DNA from: Wolbachia endosymbiont (group B) of Hofmannophila pseudospretella
GTDB lineage: Bacteria > Pseudomonadota > Alphaproteobacteria > Rickettsiales > Anaplasmataceae
Direction: 5' to 3'
DNA: 64,000 nt
NCBI RefSeq assembly: GCF_964028515.1
Contig: NZ_OZ034788.1
Coordinates: 496,001-560,000 of the forward strand
The position numbers and the translations under genes were made by a program. Of the stretch, positions 44,390 through 56,000 are shown one piece after another. Position 1 is the first letter of the stretch; every line of letters starts with the position of its first letter. The notes under the pieces are model-generated. The model worked only from the letters and a program-made list of their open reading frames with translations, was not told the DNA's origin and ran no database searches.

Positions 44390-44851
44390 ATGAATATTGA
44401 AATAAATCATGTGGGCTTCATGAAGCGTACTGTAGCATCCACCCTTGATGCGGTCATATATTCACTCGCTTCTTTTTTATTTAAAGACTTTATACTTATA
44501 CTATATATAGTAGTAGAAATACTAATGATAACAAGATTTGGTGGTACTCCAGGAAAATTATTGCTAAAAATATATATAAAAGATGCAAATACATTTACAG
44601 ATGTTACCCTAAAACAGGTAACAATAAGATGCTTTTTTAGAAACTATTCTTGGATTATTTTTCTTCCAATTTGGCTGCTGTCTTATTATTACCTTGAACA
44701 TCCTCAATTTGACTATATTGCCTTATGTTGTCTCTTGTGTCCTGTTGTAATATTAATTTTACTTTTTGTATTAGCAATATTTGATAAACGCAAACAAACG
44801 TTTTATGATAAGATTGCAAAAACAGTAGTAATAGAATATAAACCTAGTTGA
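44390..44851 (+). CDS. RDD-family membrane protein
   Basis: This 153-residue protein has the RDD layout. The N-terminal MKRTVASTLDAVIYSLASFL carries Arg and Asp, followed by TRFGGTPGKLLLKIYIKDA, and three hydrophobic spans with IIFLPIWLLSYYY and LCCLLCPVVILILLFVLAIF. A final KRKQTFYDKIAKTVVIEYK completes the family pattern. The family is a small membrane group of mostly unknown function; transport or ion exchange has been suggested for some. It is divergent from icd. Confidence 0.82.
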   Translation: MNIEINHVGFMKRTVASTLDAVIYSLASFLFKDFILILYIVVEILMITRFGGTPGKLLLKIYIKDANTFTDVTLKQVTIRCFFRNYSWIIFLPIWLLSYYYLEHPQFDYIALCCLLCPVVILILLFVLAIFDKRKQTFYDKIAKTVVIEYKPS

Positions 44852-44916
44852 TGTTTTTCTTTAGTTGTCTGTATTATTGCTTACAAAGTGACTTTTTTGT
44901 TTCTGCATGAGCTAAA

Positions 44917-46188
44917 TTAACTACCAATATCATACCTGAAGAATCCACCTGACCATTCTAGAAAATTTAATGCTGAGTACACTTTACTTTTAGCTTCTTC
45001 CATAGTGTTTCCTTCTCCTACTATATTTAGCACCCTTCCGCCATCTGAAATCCAATTGCCACTTTCATCTCGCTTAGTGCCAGCATGAAATACTAGCACT
45101 CCAGGAATGTTCTCAATTTTATCTAATCCTTTAATTACCTCTCCTTTTTGATAATCACCAGGATAGCCTTTACTTGCAACGACTACACAAACTGTAATTT
45201 TGTGATTAAACTCCACCATTTTTGTATTTAACTTGCCTTCTGCAACTGACAACATCAACTTTAGCAAATCACAATTTGGATCAAGTCTAGGTAACATAGA
45301 TTGTATTTCCGGATCCCCAAACCTAACATTATACTCAAGAAGCTTTGGACTATCTTTGCAAATCATTAAACCAGCAAAGAGTACTCCTTTATAGGATGTT
45401 CCCATGTTAGTCAGTGCTTGAATTGTAGGATATATTATTTTTTGGATAATTTTTTGCTCCATCTCCTTACTTATAATCGAAGGTGATGAGTATGACCCCA
45501 TGCCTCCAGTATTTTGTCCCTCGTTATTTTCACCAACTCTCTTGTAATCTTTTGCACACCCAAGGGTTATTACCTTCAACCCATCAATAAGAGCAAAAAA
45601 ACTTACTTCCTCTCCAATTAAAAACTCTTCTATGATTATTTCTTCACCTGACTCACCAAGATTTTTCTCCACTAGCATTGAATCTATTGCTGAAAAAGCC
45701 TCATTTTCTGTGTGGCATATTATGACACCTTTCCCTGCTGCAATTCCATTTGCTTTAATTACAAGCGGCAATTTTATTTTATTACTACGGACAAAATTTT
45801 TAGCTAACCTCTCATCAATAAAACGCTCATACTTGGCGGTTGGTATACCATATTGTTTACATAGTTCCTTCGTAAAAGACTTTGATGCCTCAAGTTTTGC
45901 AGCTGCTTGACTTGGAGCAAAAACGTTTATCCCCTCCGCAGTTAAATCATCAGCAAGCCCATTAATTATCGGCTGCTCTGGACCAATAATTACTAGCTCT
46001 ATATTTTCTTTCTTGCAAAATTGTGTAACATCAACTGAATCTTGAATATTTATATTCACAAGAACTCCAAAATTCTCCATGGCCGGGCGACCAGGAGTAA
46101 CATATAACTTAGTCAAGGTAGGAGACTTCTTTAGAGCCCAAAGTAAAGCATGCTCACGCCCACCAGAACCTATAACCAAAACCTTCAT
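44917..46188 (-). CDS. purD: phosphoribosylamine--glycine ligase
   Basis: PurD makes glycinamide ribonucleotide, step two of purine synthesis. The N-terminus is VLVIGSGGREHALLWALKKS. The ATP-grasp parts are KANGIAAGKGVIICHT and EEIIIEEFLIGEEVSFFALI, followed by YKRVGENNEGQNTGGMGSYS and EYNVRFGDPEIQSMLPRL. 423 residues is full length. serS ends 33 bases upstream on the same strand, so the two may be cotranscribed. Confidence 0.96.
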   Translation of the reverse strand: MKVLVIGSGGREHALLWALKKSPTLTKLYVTPGRPAMENFGVLVNINIQDSVDVTQFCKKENIELVIIGPEQPIINGLADDLTAEGINVFAPSQAAAKLEASKSFTKELCKQYGIPTAKYERFIDERLAKNFVRSNKIKLPLVIKANGIAAGKGVIICHTENEAFSAIDSMLVEKNLGESGEEIIIEEFLIGEEVSFFALIDGLKVITLGCAKDYKRVGENNEGQNTGGMGSYSSPSIISKEMEQKIIQKIIYPTIQALTNMGTSYKGVLFAGLMICKDSPKLLEYNVRFGDPEIQSMLPRLDPNCDLLKLMLSVAEGKLNTKMVEFNHKITVCVVVASKGYPGDYQKGEVIKGLDKIENIPGVLVFHAGTKRDESGNWISDGGRVLNIVGEGNTMEEAKSKVYSALNFLEWSGGFFRYDIGS

Positions 46189-46221
46189 CTTTATTTCCTC
46201 GCTTTTCTATATATGTCAAAA

Positions 46222-47526
46222 TTATTGTTTGCTTATAACAGTATCATTACTCATATATCTTTGCAACACGTTTGGTATTGTAACTGACCCATCGGAATTT
46301 TGATAATTCTCCATTATGGCAACAATTGTTCTTCCTATGGCTAAAGCTGAGCCGTTTAAAGTGTGAACGTATTTTTTTGTTTTTCTGTCAGTTTCTAAGA
46401 AGTATTTAGTGTTCATTCTTCTTGCCTGGAACGTACCGCAATTTGAGCAGCTTGATATTTCTCTATATTTATTTTGCTCAGGTAACCATACCTCTATGTC
46501 ATAAGTCTTTTGTGCAGCAAAACCCATATCGCCACTGCAAAGTAGCATTACTCTGTACGGTAATTCTAGTTTTTTTAATATCTCTTCAGCAACACTAGTC
46601 ATACGTTCAAGCTCGTCTTTTGACTGGTCTTCAGTTGTGATGCTTACTAATTCCACTTTACCAAATTGGTGTTGCCTTATCATACCTCTTGTATCTCGTC
46701 CTGCGCTGCCAGCTTCTTTACGAAAACATTCTGAATATGCAGTAAAACGAATAGGCAGTTCTTTTTCTTCTATTATTTTGTCAGCAACTAAATTTGTTAA
46801 AAATACTTCACTTGTAGGAATTAATCTTAACTCATCGGTAGTTAAATATGAATCATCGGAAAATTTTGGTAGCTGACCAACGTTATACATCGCCTCGTTT
46901 TTCACCAGAGCTGGGTGATACACCTCAGTATAGGCAAATTCATTAACATGTGTTTCCAGCATAAAATTTATTAATGCTCGTCCAAGCTTAGCTAACTGTC
47001 CTTTTAATATTGTAAACCTTGATCCAGAAATTTTTGCTGCTTGCTCAAAATCCATCAAGCCTAACCTTTCTCCGAGTTCATAATGAAATTTTGGCATAAA
47101 ACTAAATTGCCTTTTTTCTCCATATTTTCTGATTTCTACGTTGGAGCTCTCATCTTCACCTATTGGCACGTTTTGTGCAGGGATATTTGGTAAGTTAGAT
47201 AAGATATTCATTAAGTTATCTTTCTCCGTTTGCTCTTTTAAGCTGATTGCTTTTATCTCATTTGTTATGTTTCTTGACACTTCTACCTCATTTTCAGAGG
47301 AGCTCTTGCTCATTTTAAGCTTCTTTATTTCCTCTGTGATTTCATTGCGCTGCCTATTTAAATCTTGCAATGTAGTAGTCAGTAATCTTCTTTCATCATC
47401 AACATCTAATATTTCTTTTGCAGTAAATTCTCTTATCCCCCTGATTTTCATTGCCCTTTCAAATCCTTCAGGGTTTTTGCGTATATCTTCTATATCATGC
47501 ATATGTTGTGCTATTACTAACATCAT
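46222..47526 (-). CDS. serS: seryl-tRNA synthetase
   Basis: SerS charges tRNA-Ser. The N-terminal long coiled coil (about 40-110; TTTLQDLNRQRNEITEEIKK) clamps the tRNA. Class II motifs follow: HPALVKNEAMYNVGQLPKF, the motif 2 region FRKEAGSAGRDTRGMIRQHQ, and motif 3 near LNGSALAIGRTIVAIMEN. At 434 residues it is complete. The listed ATG gives an extra eight residues before MHDIEDIRKNPE, where most family members begin, so ATG 47502 may be the true start. Confidence 0.95.
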   Translation of the reverse strand: MMLVIAQHMHDIEDIRKNPEGFERAMKIRGIREFTAKEILDVDDERRLLTTTLQDLNRQRNEITEEIKKLKMSKSSSENEVEVSRNITNEIKAISLKEQTEKDNLMNILSNLPNIPAQNVPIGEDESSNVEIRKYGEKRQFSFMPKFHYELGERLGLMDFEQAAKISGSRFTILKGQLAKLGRALINFMLETHVNEFAYTEVYHPALVKNEAMYNVGQLPKFSDDSYLTTDELRLIPTSEVFLTNLVADKIIEEKELPIRFTAYSECFRKEAGSAGRDTRGMIRQHQFGKVELVSITTEDQSKDELERMTSVAEEILKKLELPYRVMLLCSGDMGFAAQKTYDIEVWLPEQNKYREISSCSNCGTFQARRMNTKYFLETDRKTKKYVHTLNGSALAIGRTIVAIMENYQNSDGSVTIPNVLQRYMSNDTVISKQ

Positions 47527-47638
47527 TACTCTACTTCAAAAGCTTTGAATGCTCAATATTTTTACATATAAATGCTAATATTGATTTTACCTTCATAATT
47601 TGCTAGAATTAGTTAACGTAGTATTCATAAAATATAAC

Positions 47639-49093
47639 ATGTTGAGCGTCAAAAAAAAGCACAATACATTTAAAGAGAGTACTCACTTCACTAAACTTAA
47701 GGCTAGTGGAAGATTTGCTGTCTACGCTTTTTGTATATATTTGGCAACTACATTTACCATTGGCTGTTTGGGATTGATAATGGGATCTTTCCTCTTAACC
47801 TTACCGTTTGCTATGCTCATCTCCAACCCTATAGTTTGGATTTTAATGGGAATAGTGCTTACAGCAACATACAAGATGGTTATTGAACCTTTATTTTACT
47901 TGGTAAAAGATTATGTTGATGGAAAAGGAGTTTCAGAGGGAAAAGAAAGCGATGCTAAAACTGATGAGCTATTAAAATCACCAAAGCAAGAGCAAGCTGT
48001 AAATAATCAAGGAAATCCAAAAACCCCAGATGGGGATAGTGGTATTGTACCAGGAAGTGAACCTGCCTCAAGTAACAATAGTCGTAGAAATTCTAATGCT
48101 TCAGGAGATAGTGGTTTGGGTGGCAAAGAGTTTCATGAAGATTTACAAACTCTTATGCATCAGACAAATAGAGAAAATTACTATTACTGGCTACAAGAAC
48201 ATGACATTTCTCATATTGCAAGAGCTGTATATAACTATTCAGAAAATTCAAGTGGCAATGTACTTTTTTGTATTCCTGGTGATGTGAGTACTTTAAACTC
48301 AAAACTGAAAGAGTATAAAATAGAACAAGGGAACACAAAAAAAATCTTTGCCTCGATTATTAATTTAGGAGGAAATCACTGGGTAACACTGATAGTCACA
48401 TGTAATGGTAACAGACAATTTAGAGCTTATTATTGTGACTCATTTGGTAATAAATTACCAAATGAGGTTGAAGGAAAGGTAAAAGACGATATAAGTCTTG
48501 CTAATGAGATTGCTGAGAAGTGTCTATTACCCTTAAGTAATGAGGTGGGAAGTTTAATACGGGAAAGAGAAAATAATCCAGATAATGCTAGCCTTAAAGA
48601 GAAAAAAGATGATGTTGAAAAAACATTAGGTCATGCAAGAGAAGATAGAAATAAGTTAGTTAGTAAGCCAATTGATACTAGTTATATAGTGGGCATATTA
48701 CAGGAAACCTTAGAGATAGGGAATGATAGCATAAAGAGTTCTGCGGTTGATCAGCAAAAAGATGGCTGTAATTGTGGAGTATTTGCTTTAGAAAATGCTC
48801 ATAGGATTACGGAAATGCTCAACGAAGATAAATCATTTGATGAAATTGACAGAGAGTTATCAAAGCACAAGCCTAGGCCAGGACAATTGCACGAGAAGAG
48901 AAGAGAGTTCGCAAAAGCACTTATGGAGGATGAAGAGTGGAAAGAATCCATTGCTGAAGGTGGAATTTTACATGATACTATACAGCAGCTCATTCCTGAA
49001 GATAGTAAGAAAGAGGAGGCAGAATCTACCACAAGTTCGATTATTCAAAATGTTGTTACAACATGTGCAAAATATTTGGGCCTCAGTAATTAA
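47639..49093 (+). CDS. Ulp1-like (C48) cysteine protease with N-terminal membrane spans
   Basis: Numbering is from ATG 47639 (484 residues). Residues ~25-90 hold two to three hydrophobic spans (YAFCIYLATTFTIGCLGLIM; MLISNPIVWILMGIVLTATY). A Ser/Asn-rich linker follows. The protease domain (about 165-400) has the Ulp1/SENP catalytic set: His247 in GGNHWVTL, Asp267 in YYCDSFGNKL, Gln373 six residues before the nucleophile, and Cys379 in GCNCGVFALENA. The Asp-Cys gap of ~112 residues is longer than in SENP enzymes and contains a charged helical insert. It lies 12 bases before dusB. Deubiquitinase or deSUMOylase activity toward the host is inferred from the family. Confidence 0.82.
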   Translation: MLSVKKKHNTFKESTHFTKLKASGRFAVYAFCIYLATTFTIGCLGLIMGSFLLTLPFAMLISNPIVWILMGIVLTATYKMVIEPLFYLVKDYVDGKGVSEGKESDAKTDELLKSPKQEQAVNNQGNPKTPDGDSGIVPGSEPASSNNSRRNSNASGDSGLGGKEFHEDLQTLMHQTNRENYYYWLQEHDISHIARAVYNYSENSSGNVLFCIPGDVSTLNSKLKEYKIEQGNTKKIFASIINLGGNHWVTLIVTCNGNRQFRAYYCDSFGNKLPNEVEGKVKDDISLANEIAEKCLLPLSNEVGSLIRERENNPDNASLKEKKDDVEKTLGHAREDRNKLVSKPIDTSYIVGILQETLEIGNDSIKSSAVDQQKDGCNCGVFALENAHRITEMLNEDKSFDEIDRELSKHKPRPGQLHEKRREFAKALMEDEEWKESIAEGGILHDTIQQLIPEDSKKEEAESTTSSIIQNVVTTCAKYLGLSN

Positions 49094-49105
49094 TCAATAA
49101 GATCT

Positions 49106-50056
49106 ATGTCCCTTCAAATAGGAAATTTGGCTATTGATTCTCCGGTTATTTTAGCACCAATGTCTGGAGTGACTGATTATCCATTTAGGAGTATTGTAAA
49201 AAAACTTGGTGCAGGTTTGTTAGTCTCAGAAATGATTGCAAGCAGGGCTATGATCATGCAAACTCTACAGAGTATGCAAAAAGCAAAAGTTGATGAACTA
49301 ACCGCTGTACAACTTGCTGGTTGTGAGCCTGATATTATGGCGGAAGCTGCAAAGCTAAATGAGGACATGGGTGCGAAAATCATAGATATAAATTTTGGTT
49401 GTCCAGTTAAAAAAGTTGTAAACGGTTACGCAGGGTCAGCACTTATGCGTGATGAAAAAAAGGCTGCTGAGATAATAGAAGCTGTAGTCAAGGCAGTGAG
49501 TGTGCCAGTTACAGTAAAAATGCGTACTGGATGGAATGACGAAAATCGTAATGCTCCGCGCTTGGCAAAAATTGCAGAAGATTTGGGAGCAAAGATGATT
49601 ACTGTACATGGAAGGACAAGGGCACAGCTTTATAATGGTCAAGCAGATTGGAAATTCGTTAGAAATGTTAAAGAGCAGGTAAAAATTCCAGTTATAGTAA
49701 ATGGAGATATTAAGAGTTTGAATGATGTTCAAAGTGCACTTAAAGAATCTGGGGCAGATGGAGTAATGATAGGTCGTGGTGCTTACGGCAAACCTTGGCT
49801 GATTAATCAAGCAATAAACTTTTTGAGTGGAAATAAAGTTTCTGAGCCAACAGCCTTAGAGAGATTAAGCATAATACTCAAGCATTATGACAGTATTCTT
49901 GAGTACTATGGAAGCGATACAGGAATAAAGATGGCCCGCAAACATATAGGATGGTACAGTAGCGGGCTTCAAAACTCATCTGAATTTCGTGTAAGAGTAA
50001 ATAACATAATAGACAGCACAGAGGTGAAAGAAAATATAATCGATTTTTTTAGTTAA
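49106..50056 (+). CDS. dusB: tRNA-dihydrouridine synthase
   Basis: Dus enzymes reduce uridines in the tRNA D-loop using FMN and NADPH. The TIM-barrel start is SPVILAPMSGVTDYPFR. The active-site Cys99 lies in DINFGCPVKKVVNGYAGSAL. The FMN-phosphate part is VNGDIKSLNDV with MIGRGAYGKPWLI. The C-terminal helical domain has KMARKHIGWYSSGL. 316 residues fits the DusB type. It follows the Ulp1-like gene by 12 bases and runs head-on toward rpoBC. Confidence 0.95.
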   Translation: MSLQIGNLAIDSPVILAPMSGVTDYPFRSIVKKLGAGLLVSEMIASRAMIMQTLQSMQKAKVDELTAVQLAGCEPDIMAEAAKLNEDMGAKIIDINFGCPVKKVVNGYAGSALMRDEKKAAEIIEAVVKAVSVPVTVKMRTGWNDENRNAPRLAKIAEDLGAKMITVHGRTRAQLYNGQADWKFVRNVKEQVKIPVIVNGDIKSLNDVQSALKESGADGVMIGRGAYGKPWLINQAINFLSGNKVSEPTALERLSIILKHYDSILEYYGSDTGIKMARKHIGWYSSGLQNSSEFRVRVNNIIDSTEVKENIIDFFS

Positions 50057-50090
50057 AAACAGATTAAACATACTACCTCATTAGCTATAT

Positions 50091-53000
50091 TCAATTTGAC
50101 TGATCATAGTGCGATGCCACCACACTCTCTTCTTCATCAGAATGTAATTGATAACTATTATCACTCAGCAATTTTTCGTCATAAGTCTCAATATCAAAAT
50201 ATTTTTCATATTTATCTATATTTTCACAAAGCGAAAGTGCTTTCACCTTATTCATAACCAGACCCGTACCAGCAGGAATTAATCTTCCTACTATAACATT
50301 TTCTTTTAACCCACTCAAAGGATCACTCTTTCCGCAAAATGCTGCTTCCGTAAGTACTTTTGTTGTTTCTTGGAAAGAAGCAGCAGAAATAAAGGAATTA
50401 GTTTCAAGGCTTGCTCTAGTAATGCCCTGCAGAATAGGAAGATAATGAGCAGGTCGTTTTCCAGAGTTATTCATAGCATCATTTTCTCTATCAATTTCCA
50501 GCCTGTCGATATTTTCTCCAATTAAGTACATAGTATCACCAGGATCGGTAATTTCTACTTTTTGTAGCATTTGCTTTAAGATCACTTCTAAATGCTTGTT
50601 ATCTATGCGCACACCTTGCAATCTATAAACTTGCTGTATTTCAGAAATCATATAGTGTGCTAACGCTTCTAACCCAAGCACACGTAGAATATCATGAAGA
50701 TCAGGATCGCCATCCATCAATAAATCACCTTTACGCACAAAATCACCTTCATTGACTATTACATGCTTACTTCTTGATACTAAATACTCAACTGGAGAAG
50801 CTTGCTCATCTACAGGTTTAATTACTATACTGCGTTTTCCTCTACGGTCTTTTTCAGAGAACATTACATAGCCATCTATTTCACTAACGATAGAATGCTC
50901 TTTAGGACGACGTGCTTCAAATAATTCTATAACCTTAGGCAAGCCACCAGTAATATCACGAGTTCTAACTGACTCTCTCGGCGTTCTTGTGATAACATCA
51001 CCTGCATGAACCTTTTGGCCATCCTGTACATTAAGCACTGCACCAACTGGTATAAAGTAACATGCTTCCACACCACTTGAAAGTGTTATTACTTTTTCAT
51101 TATCATCAAGCAGTGCAATACGAGGACGTAAATTCGCTACACCAGAGTGCAATTTCCAATCTTTTACTACTCTATTTGATATTCCTGTAGATTCATCCAT
51201 CACTTCAGTGATTGAAATTCCATCTTTTAAATCCTGGTAAGATATTGTACCACTCTTTTCCGTAATAATAGGTAGTGTATACGGATCCCATTCCGCAACT
51301 TTATCACCAATTTTTACTAACTCACCCTCATTTACATAAAGTTTAGCACCATAAGGCACACTGTGCTTCAATTTTTCACTACCAAGGCTATCAATTAAGA
51401 CGATTTCACAGGAACGGCTTATCACAATTTTATTTCCGTTTTTATCTATAATTATATTACTATTGTTTAATTTTATTCTAGCATTAATAGAAGCTATAAT
51501 ATTCGAGGATTCAACACCTCTAGTCATTACCCCACCTATATGGAAAGTACGCATCGTTAACTGAGTACCTGGCTCTCCAACAGATTGAGCAGCGATAACA
51601 CCAACTGCTTCACCTATTGAAACAATTTTACCAGTTGCAAGGTCTCTTCCATAACACAAAGAACACACACCAGGACTTATTTCACAAGTTAAAGGCGATC
51701 TAATTTTTATAGCATCAAGACCTGCAATGTTGATTTGCTTTACTTTATCTTCATCAATTAATTCCCCTGCTTTTAATAATAACTCTTTGGTTACTGGGTT
51801 ATACATATCATTTGCAGCTGTTCTACCCAGTACAACACTCTCTAGAGATGCAACTATAGTACTACCTTCAACTATAGCTCTTACAATAAGGCCATTTTTC
51901 GTTTTACAGTCATGTTTTGTAACTATGCAATTTTGAGATACATCAACCAAGCGACGAGTTAAGTATCCAGAATTTGCAGTTTTAAGTGCAGTATCAGCTA
52001 AACCTTTACGCGCACCGTGAGTAGAATTAAAGTATTCAAATACATTTAATCCTTCGCGAAAATTAGAAATTATAGGTGTTTCTATAATTTCACCAGAAGG
52101 TTTGGTCATTAACCCTCGCATTCCTGCTAACTGCTTCATCTGGGAAGTAGAACCTCTTGCACCGGAGCTAACCATCATATATATTGAATTGTACTTACTA
52201 TTTTCATCATACACAGATATCGCTTTTAACATATCATTCGCTATTATATCTGTGCACTTAGACCACTCATCTATAACTTTATTATACCTCTCACTTTTAG
52301 TGATTAGTCCGTCTTGATACTGTGCAGAAAATTTCTTAATTTCACCCCTTGTATAATCAACGTGTGTAGCTTTAGTTTCAGGTATGACCATATCGCAACG
52401 ACTAAAAGAAGTACCAGAAAATGTAGCATACTCAAAGCCAAGTGTCATCAATTTATCAGAAAATACCACTGTAGCACTTTGACCGCAGCTACGATATACT
52501 AAATCAACAATGCTAGTTATTTCCTTAACTGTTAATACCTGATTTATTAAATCGAAGCTTAGATTCTCATGTTTAGGAAAAATCTGCCATAATATTAAAC
52601 GTCCAGGAGTTGTAAAAATAATTTTATACTGAATGTTTCCATCGCTATTGATGTATTCCATTTTGTACTTTATACGAGAATGAATATGTAAAGTACCGTT
52701 GTTTAAGGAATGCTCAACTTCACAAAAAGCACAGAAAAGTGGTAAATCATCCTCCTTAAGTTGCTGTAAAGTTAGGTAGTATATACCAAGCACTATATCT
52801 TTACTAGGAACTATGATCGGTCTTCCATTAGAAGGACTTAAAACGTTATTAATTGACATCATCAACACTCTAGCTTCAAGTTGAGCTTCCAATGAAATTG
52901 GCACATGTACCGCCATTTGATCACCATCAAAGTCAGCGTTAAATGCTGTACAAACAAGTGGATGAAGTTGTATTGCTTTACCTTCAATAAGGACTGGCTC

Positions 53001-56000
53001 AAAAGCCTGAATACCAAGCCTATGTAGCGTAGGCGCTCTATTTAGCAAAACAGGATGCTCTTTTATTACTTCTTCAAGCATATCCCAGACTTCTGGCTTT
53101 TCTGCTCTTATTAACTTACTAGCAAATTTAATAGTTGGAGCCATTCCATATATTTTAAGCCTTGAGTAAACAAAAGGTTTGAATAACTCAAGAGCCATTC
53201 TTTTCGGTAATCCACACTGATTTAGTTTCAAAGTTGGACCAACAACTATTACAGAACGTCCAGAGTAATCTACCCTTTTTCCTAAAAGATTCTGACGGAA
53301 ACGACCTTGCTTTCCTTTCAGCATATCGCTAATAGACTTTTTATATCCAGTAGCGCCAGCTTTATTTACTAGAGTATTACGACGACTATTATCAAAAAGA
53401 GAATCAACTGCCTCTTGTAACATTCTTTTCTCATTACGAATCATAATCTCAGGAGGATTTAAACTTAACAATTTTCTCAATCTATTATTTCTATTAATAA
53501 TAGTTCTATAATGATGATTTAAATCAGAAACTGCAGGTCGACCACTTTCAAGCGATACCAAGGGACGCAAGTCAGGTGGTAAAATAGGTATAGCTGTAAG
53601 TATCATCCACTCAGGTCTGTTTCCAGACTTGATAAAATTTTCAACAATACGTAATCTCTTTATAATTTTCTTTCTTCTTATTTCAGAAGCAACAGACTCT
53701 AACTCCTGTCTTAAATTCTTCCTAATTTCATGTAAATCAAGGCGTGTTAGCAATTCTCTTATAGCTTCAACACCTTGCATAGCTATAAAGCTATCGACCC
53801 CATAGCTATCTTTAGCTTCATTATAAGCTTTCTCACTAATAATTTCACCTTTTTCAAAAGAGGAAACAAGAGGATCTATTACAACATAATTATCACTATA
53901 TAAAATACTTTCGATATCTCTAAGAGACATATCTAATAATGCTCCAATCCTTGAAGGAAGTGACTTCAAAAACCATATATGAGCAACAGGAGATGCAAGC
54001 TCTATATGACCCATTTTTTCTCTTCTTACTTTAGAAGATGTAACTTCTACTCCACATTTTTCGCATATACGGCCCCTATGTCTTCTTTTTTTGTACTTTC
54101 CACATAAACATTCATCATCATTGACAGGACCAAAAACTTTAGGACAAAATAATCCACCTTTCTCAACTTTGAATGTACGGTAGTTTGCAGTTGAAACATC
54201 CGTTATCTCTCCATAAGACATACGTTTAATACTTTCAGGGCTAGCAATGGAAATGCTAACCTCATTAAAAGATTGTGCGATATTAGTATGAGATATATCT
54301 TCAATTACTATGTCATTTTGCTTCAAATCCACATTAAAACACAAGGAACGCAACTCTTTTATCATGACATTAAAGGATTCAGGAATTCCACATTCAAAGT
54401 TACTGTCACCTTTTATTACCGATTCATAAATCTTAACCCTGCCATTAATGTCATCAGACTTCACAGTTAACATTTCCTGCAAAGTGTAAGCAGCACCGTA
54501 GGCTTGCAATGCCCAACATTCCATTTCACCAAAACGCTGACCACCAAAATGAGACTTTCCTCCAAGAGGTTGTTGAGTAACTAAGCTATAAGGTCCTACT
54601 GAACGCGCATGAATTTTACCATCTACTAAGTGATGCAACTTAAGCATGTACATGTAACCAACTGTAACTTTGCGATCAAACTTCTCACCCGAGCAACCAT
54701 CATATAATACAACTTGCCCAGAGTTATCCAATCCAGCAAGTTCAAATAGCTTTACTATTTGTTCATCTTTTGGACCTTCAAATACAGGTGCAGTAACAGG
54801 AATGCCATTACGCAACTTATACGCAAATTCAATGAGGTGATTATCATTAATATCGCGAATGTTATTACAAATAGATAAATTACTGCCACAACTATAAACC
54901 TCAATCAGGAAGTGACGTAAACTACTGTGTGCATCTTTACAAGAGTTAAAATAATTCTCTACTAATGTAGTCAATTCATTATTTAATTCATCCTTATTAG
55001 GCGTGTCTAAAATAGAAGCCGTTATTTCATCATCATTAATATCCTCAAATTTTTTATTATCAAGATATAATGCTGCAAATTTTACAAAATCATCATCACT
55101 GAGAGATCTAATTGCCTCACAAAAAGCACGTTTGATTTTATTGATCTCATCAAGAATATTGCCTACTTTTTCTCCTAATTTTTTACAAGCCCAACCTACA
55201 TGCGTTTCCAATATTTGCCCTACATTCATTCGTGAAGGAACGCCAAGAGGGTTAAGAATAATATCAATAGGAGTACCATCTTCTAAATAAGGCATATCTT
55301 CTACTGGAACAACTCGAGAAATCACACCTTTATTTCCATGTCTACCAGCCATTTTATCCCCTGGCTGTAAACTATGTTTTACAGCAATAAAAACTTTTAC
55401 TGACATCGACACACCTTGAGGCAGATCATAGCCTTCATGCAATTTTTCTACTTTTCGCTTAAAGTTTGTTATTGCATGTGATACTTTTTCATCAAAATCT
55501 TTTTTTAAGTTCTCAACTTGCTTAGAAATAGATTGGTTTTTCAATCCTATATCCCACCATCCCTCACGTTCAATAAAATTAATACTTTCTCGATCTTGAG
55601 AGCCAGAATTAATAAGAATTTTTCTTAATTCATCATAGAAATATTGATTAATAACATTGATTATATGGTCTCGTTCTTTCTCAAAGTCGTTTGCCTCTTT
55701 TTGCTTAATAAGAAACGCTCTTTCGTTTTCTTCTTCCCCTCTGCGTGTAAAGACCTGCACATCAATCACTATCCCTTCAATATCTGGAGATGTATATAAA
55801 GAGGAATCCACACAATCGAATGACTTTTCACCAAAAATTGTCATTAACAATTTTGTCTCAGGAGGCAATGAAAGAGAATGCTTAGGTGTAACTTTCCCCA
55901 CCAAAATATAACCTGGACCAACTCTTGTACCAACCTTTACTATACCACTATCATCCAAGTGATAAAGATTTTCTTCATTAACACCGGGTATGGCACGAGT

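Noticed and set aside
47639..49093. Identification of this gene as cidB
   Set aside because: It is far shorter than CidB, has membrane spans at the N-terminus, no nuclease-like domains and no cidA-like neighbour; only the protease class is shared.
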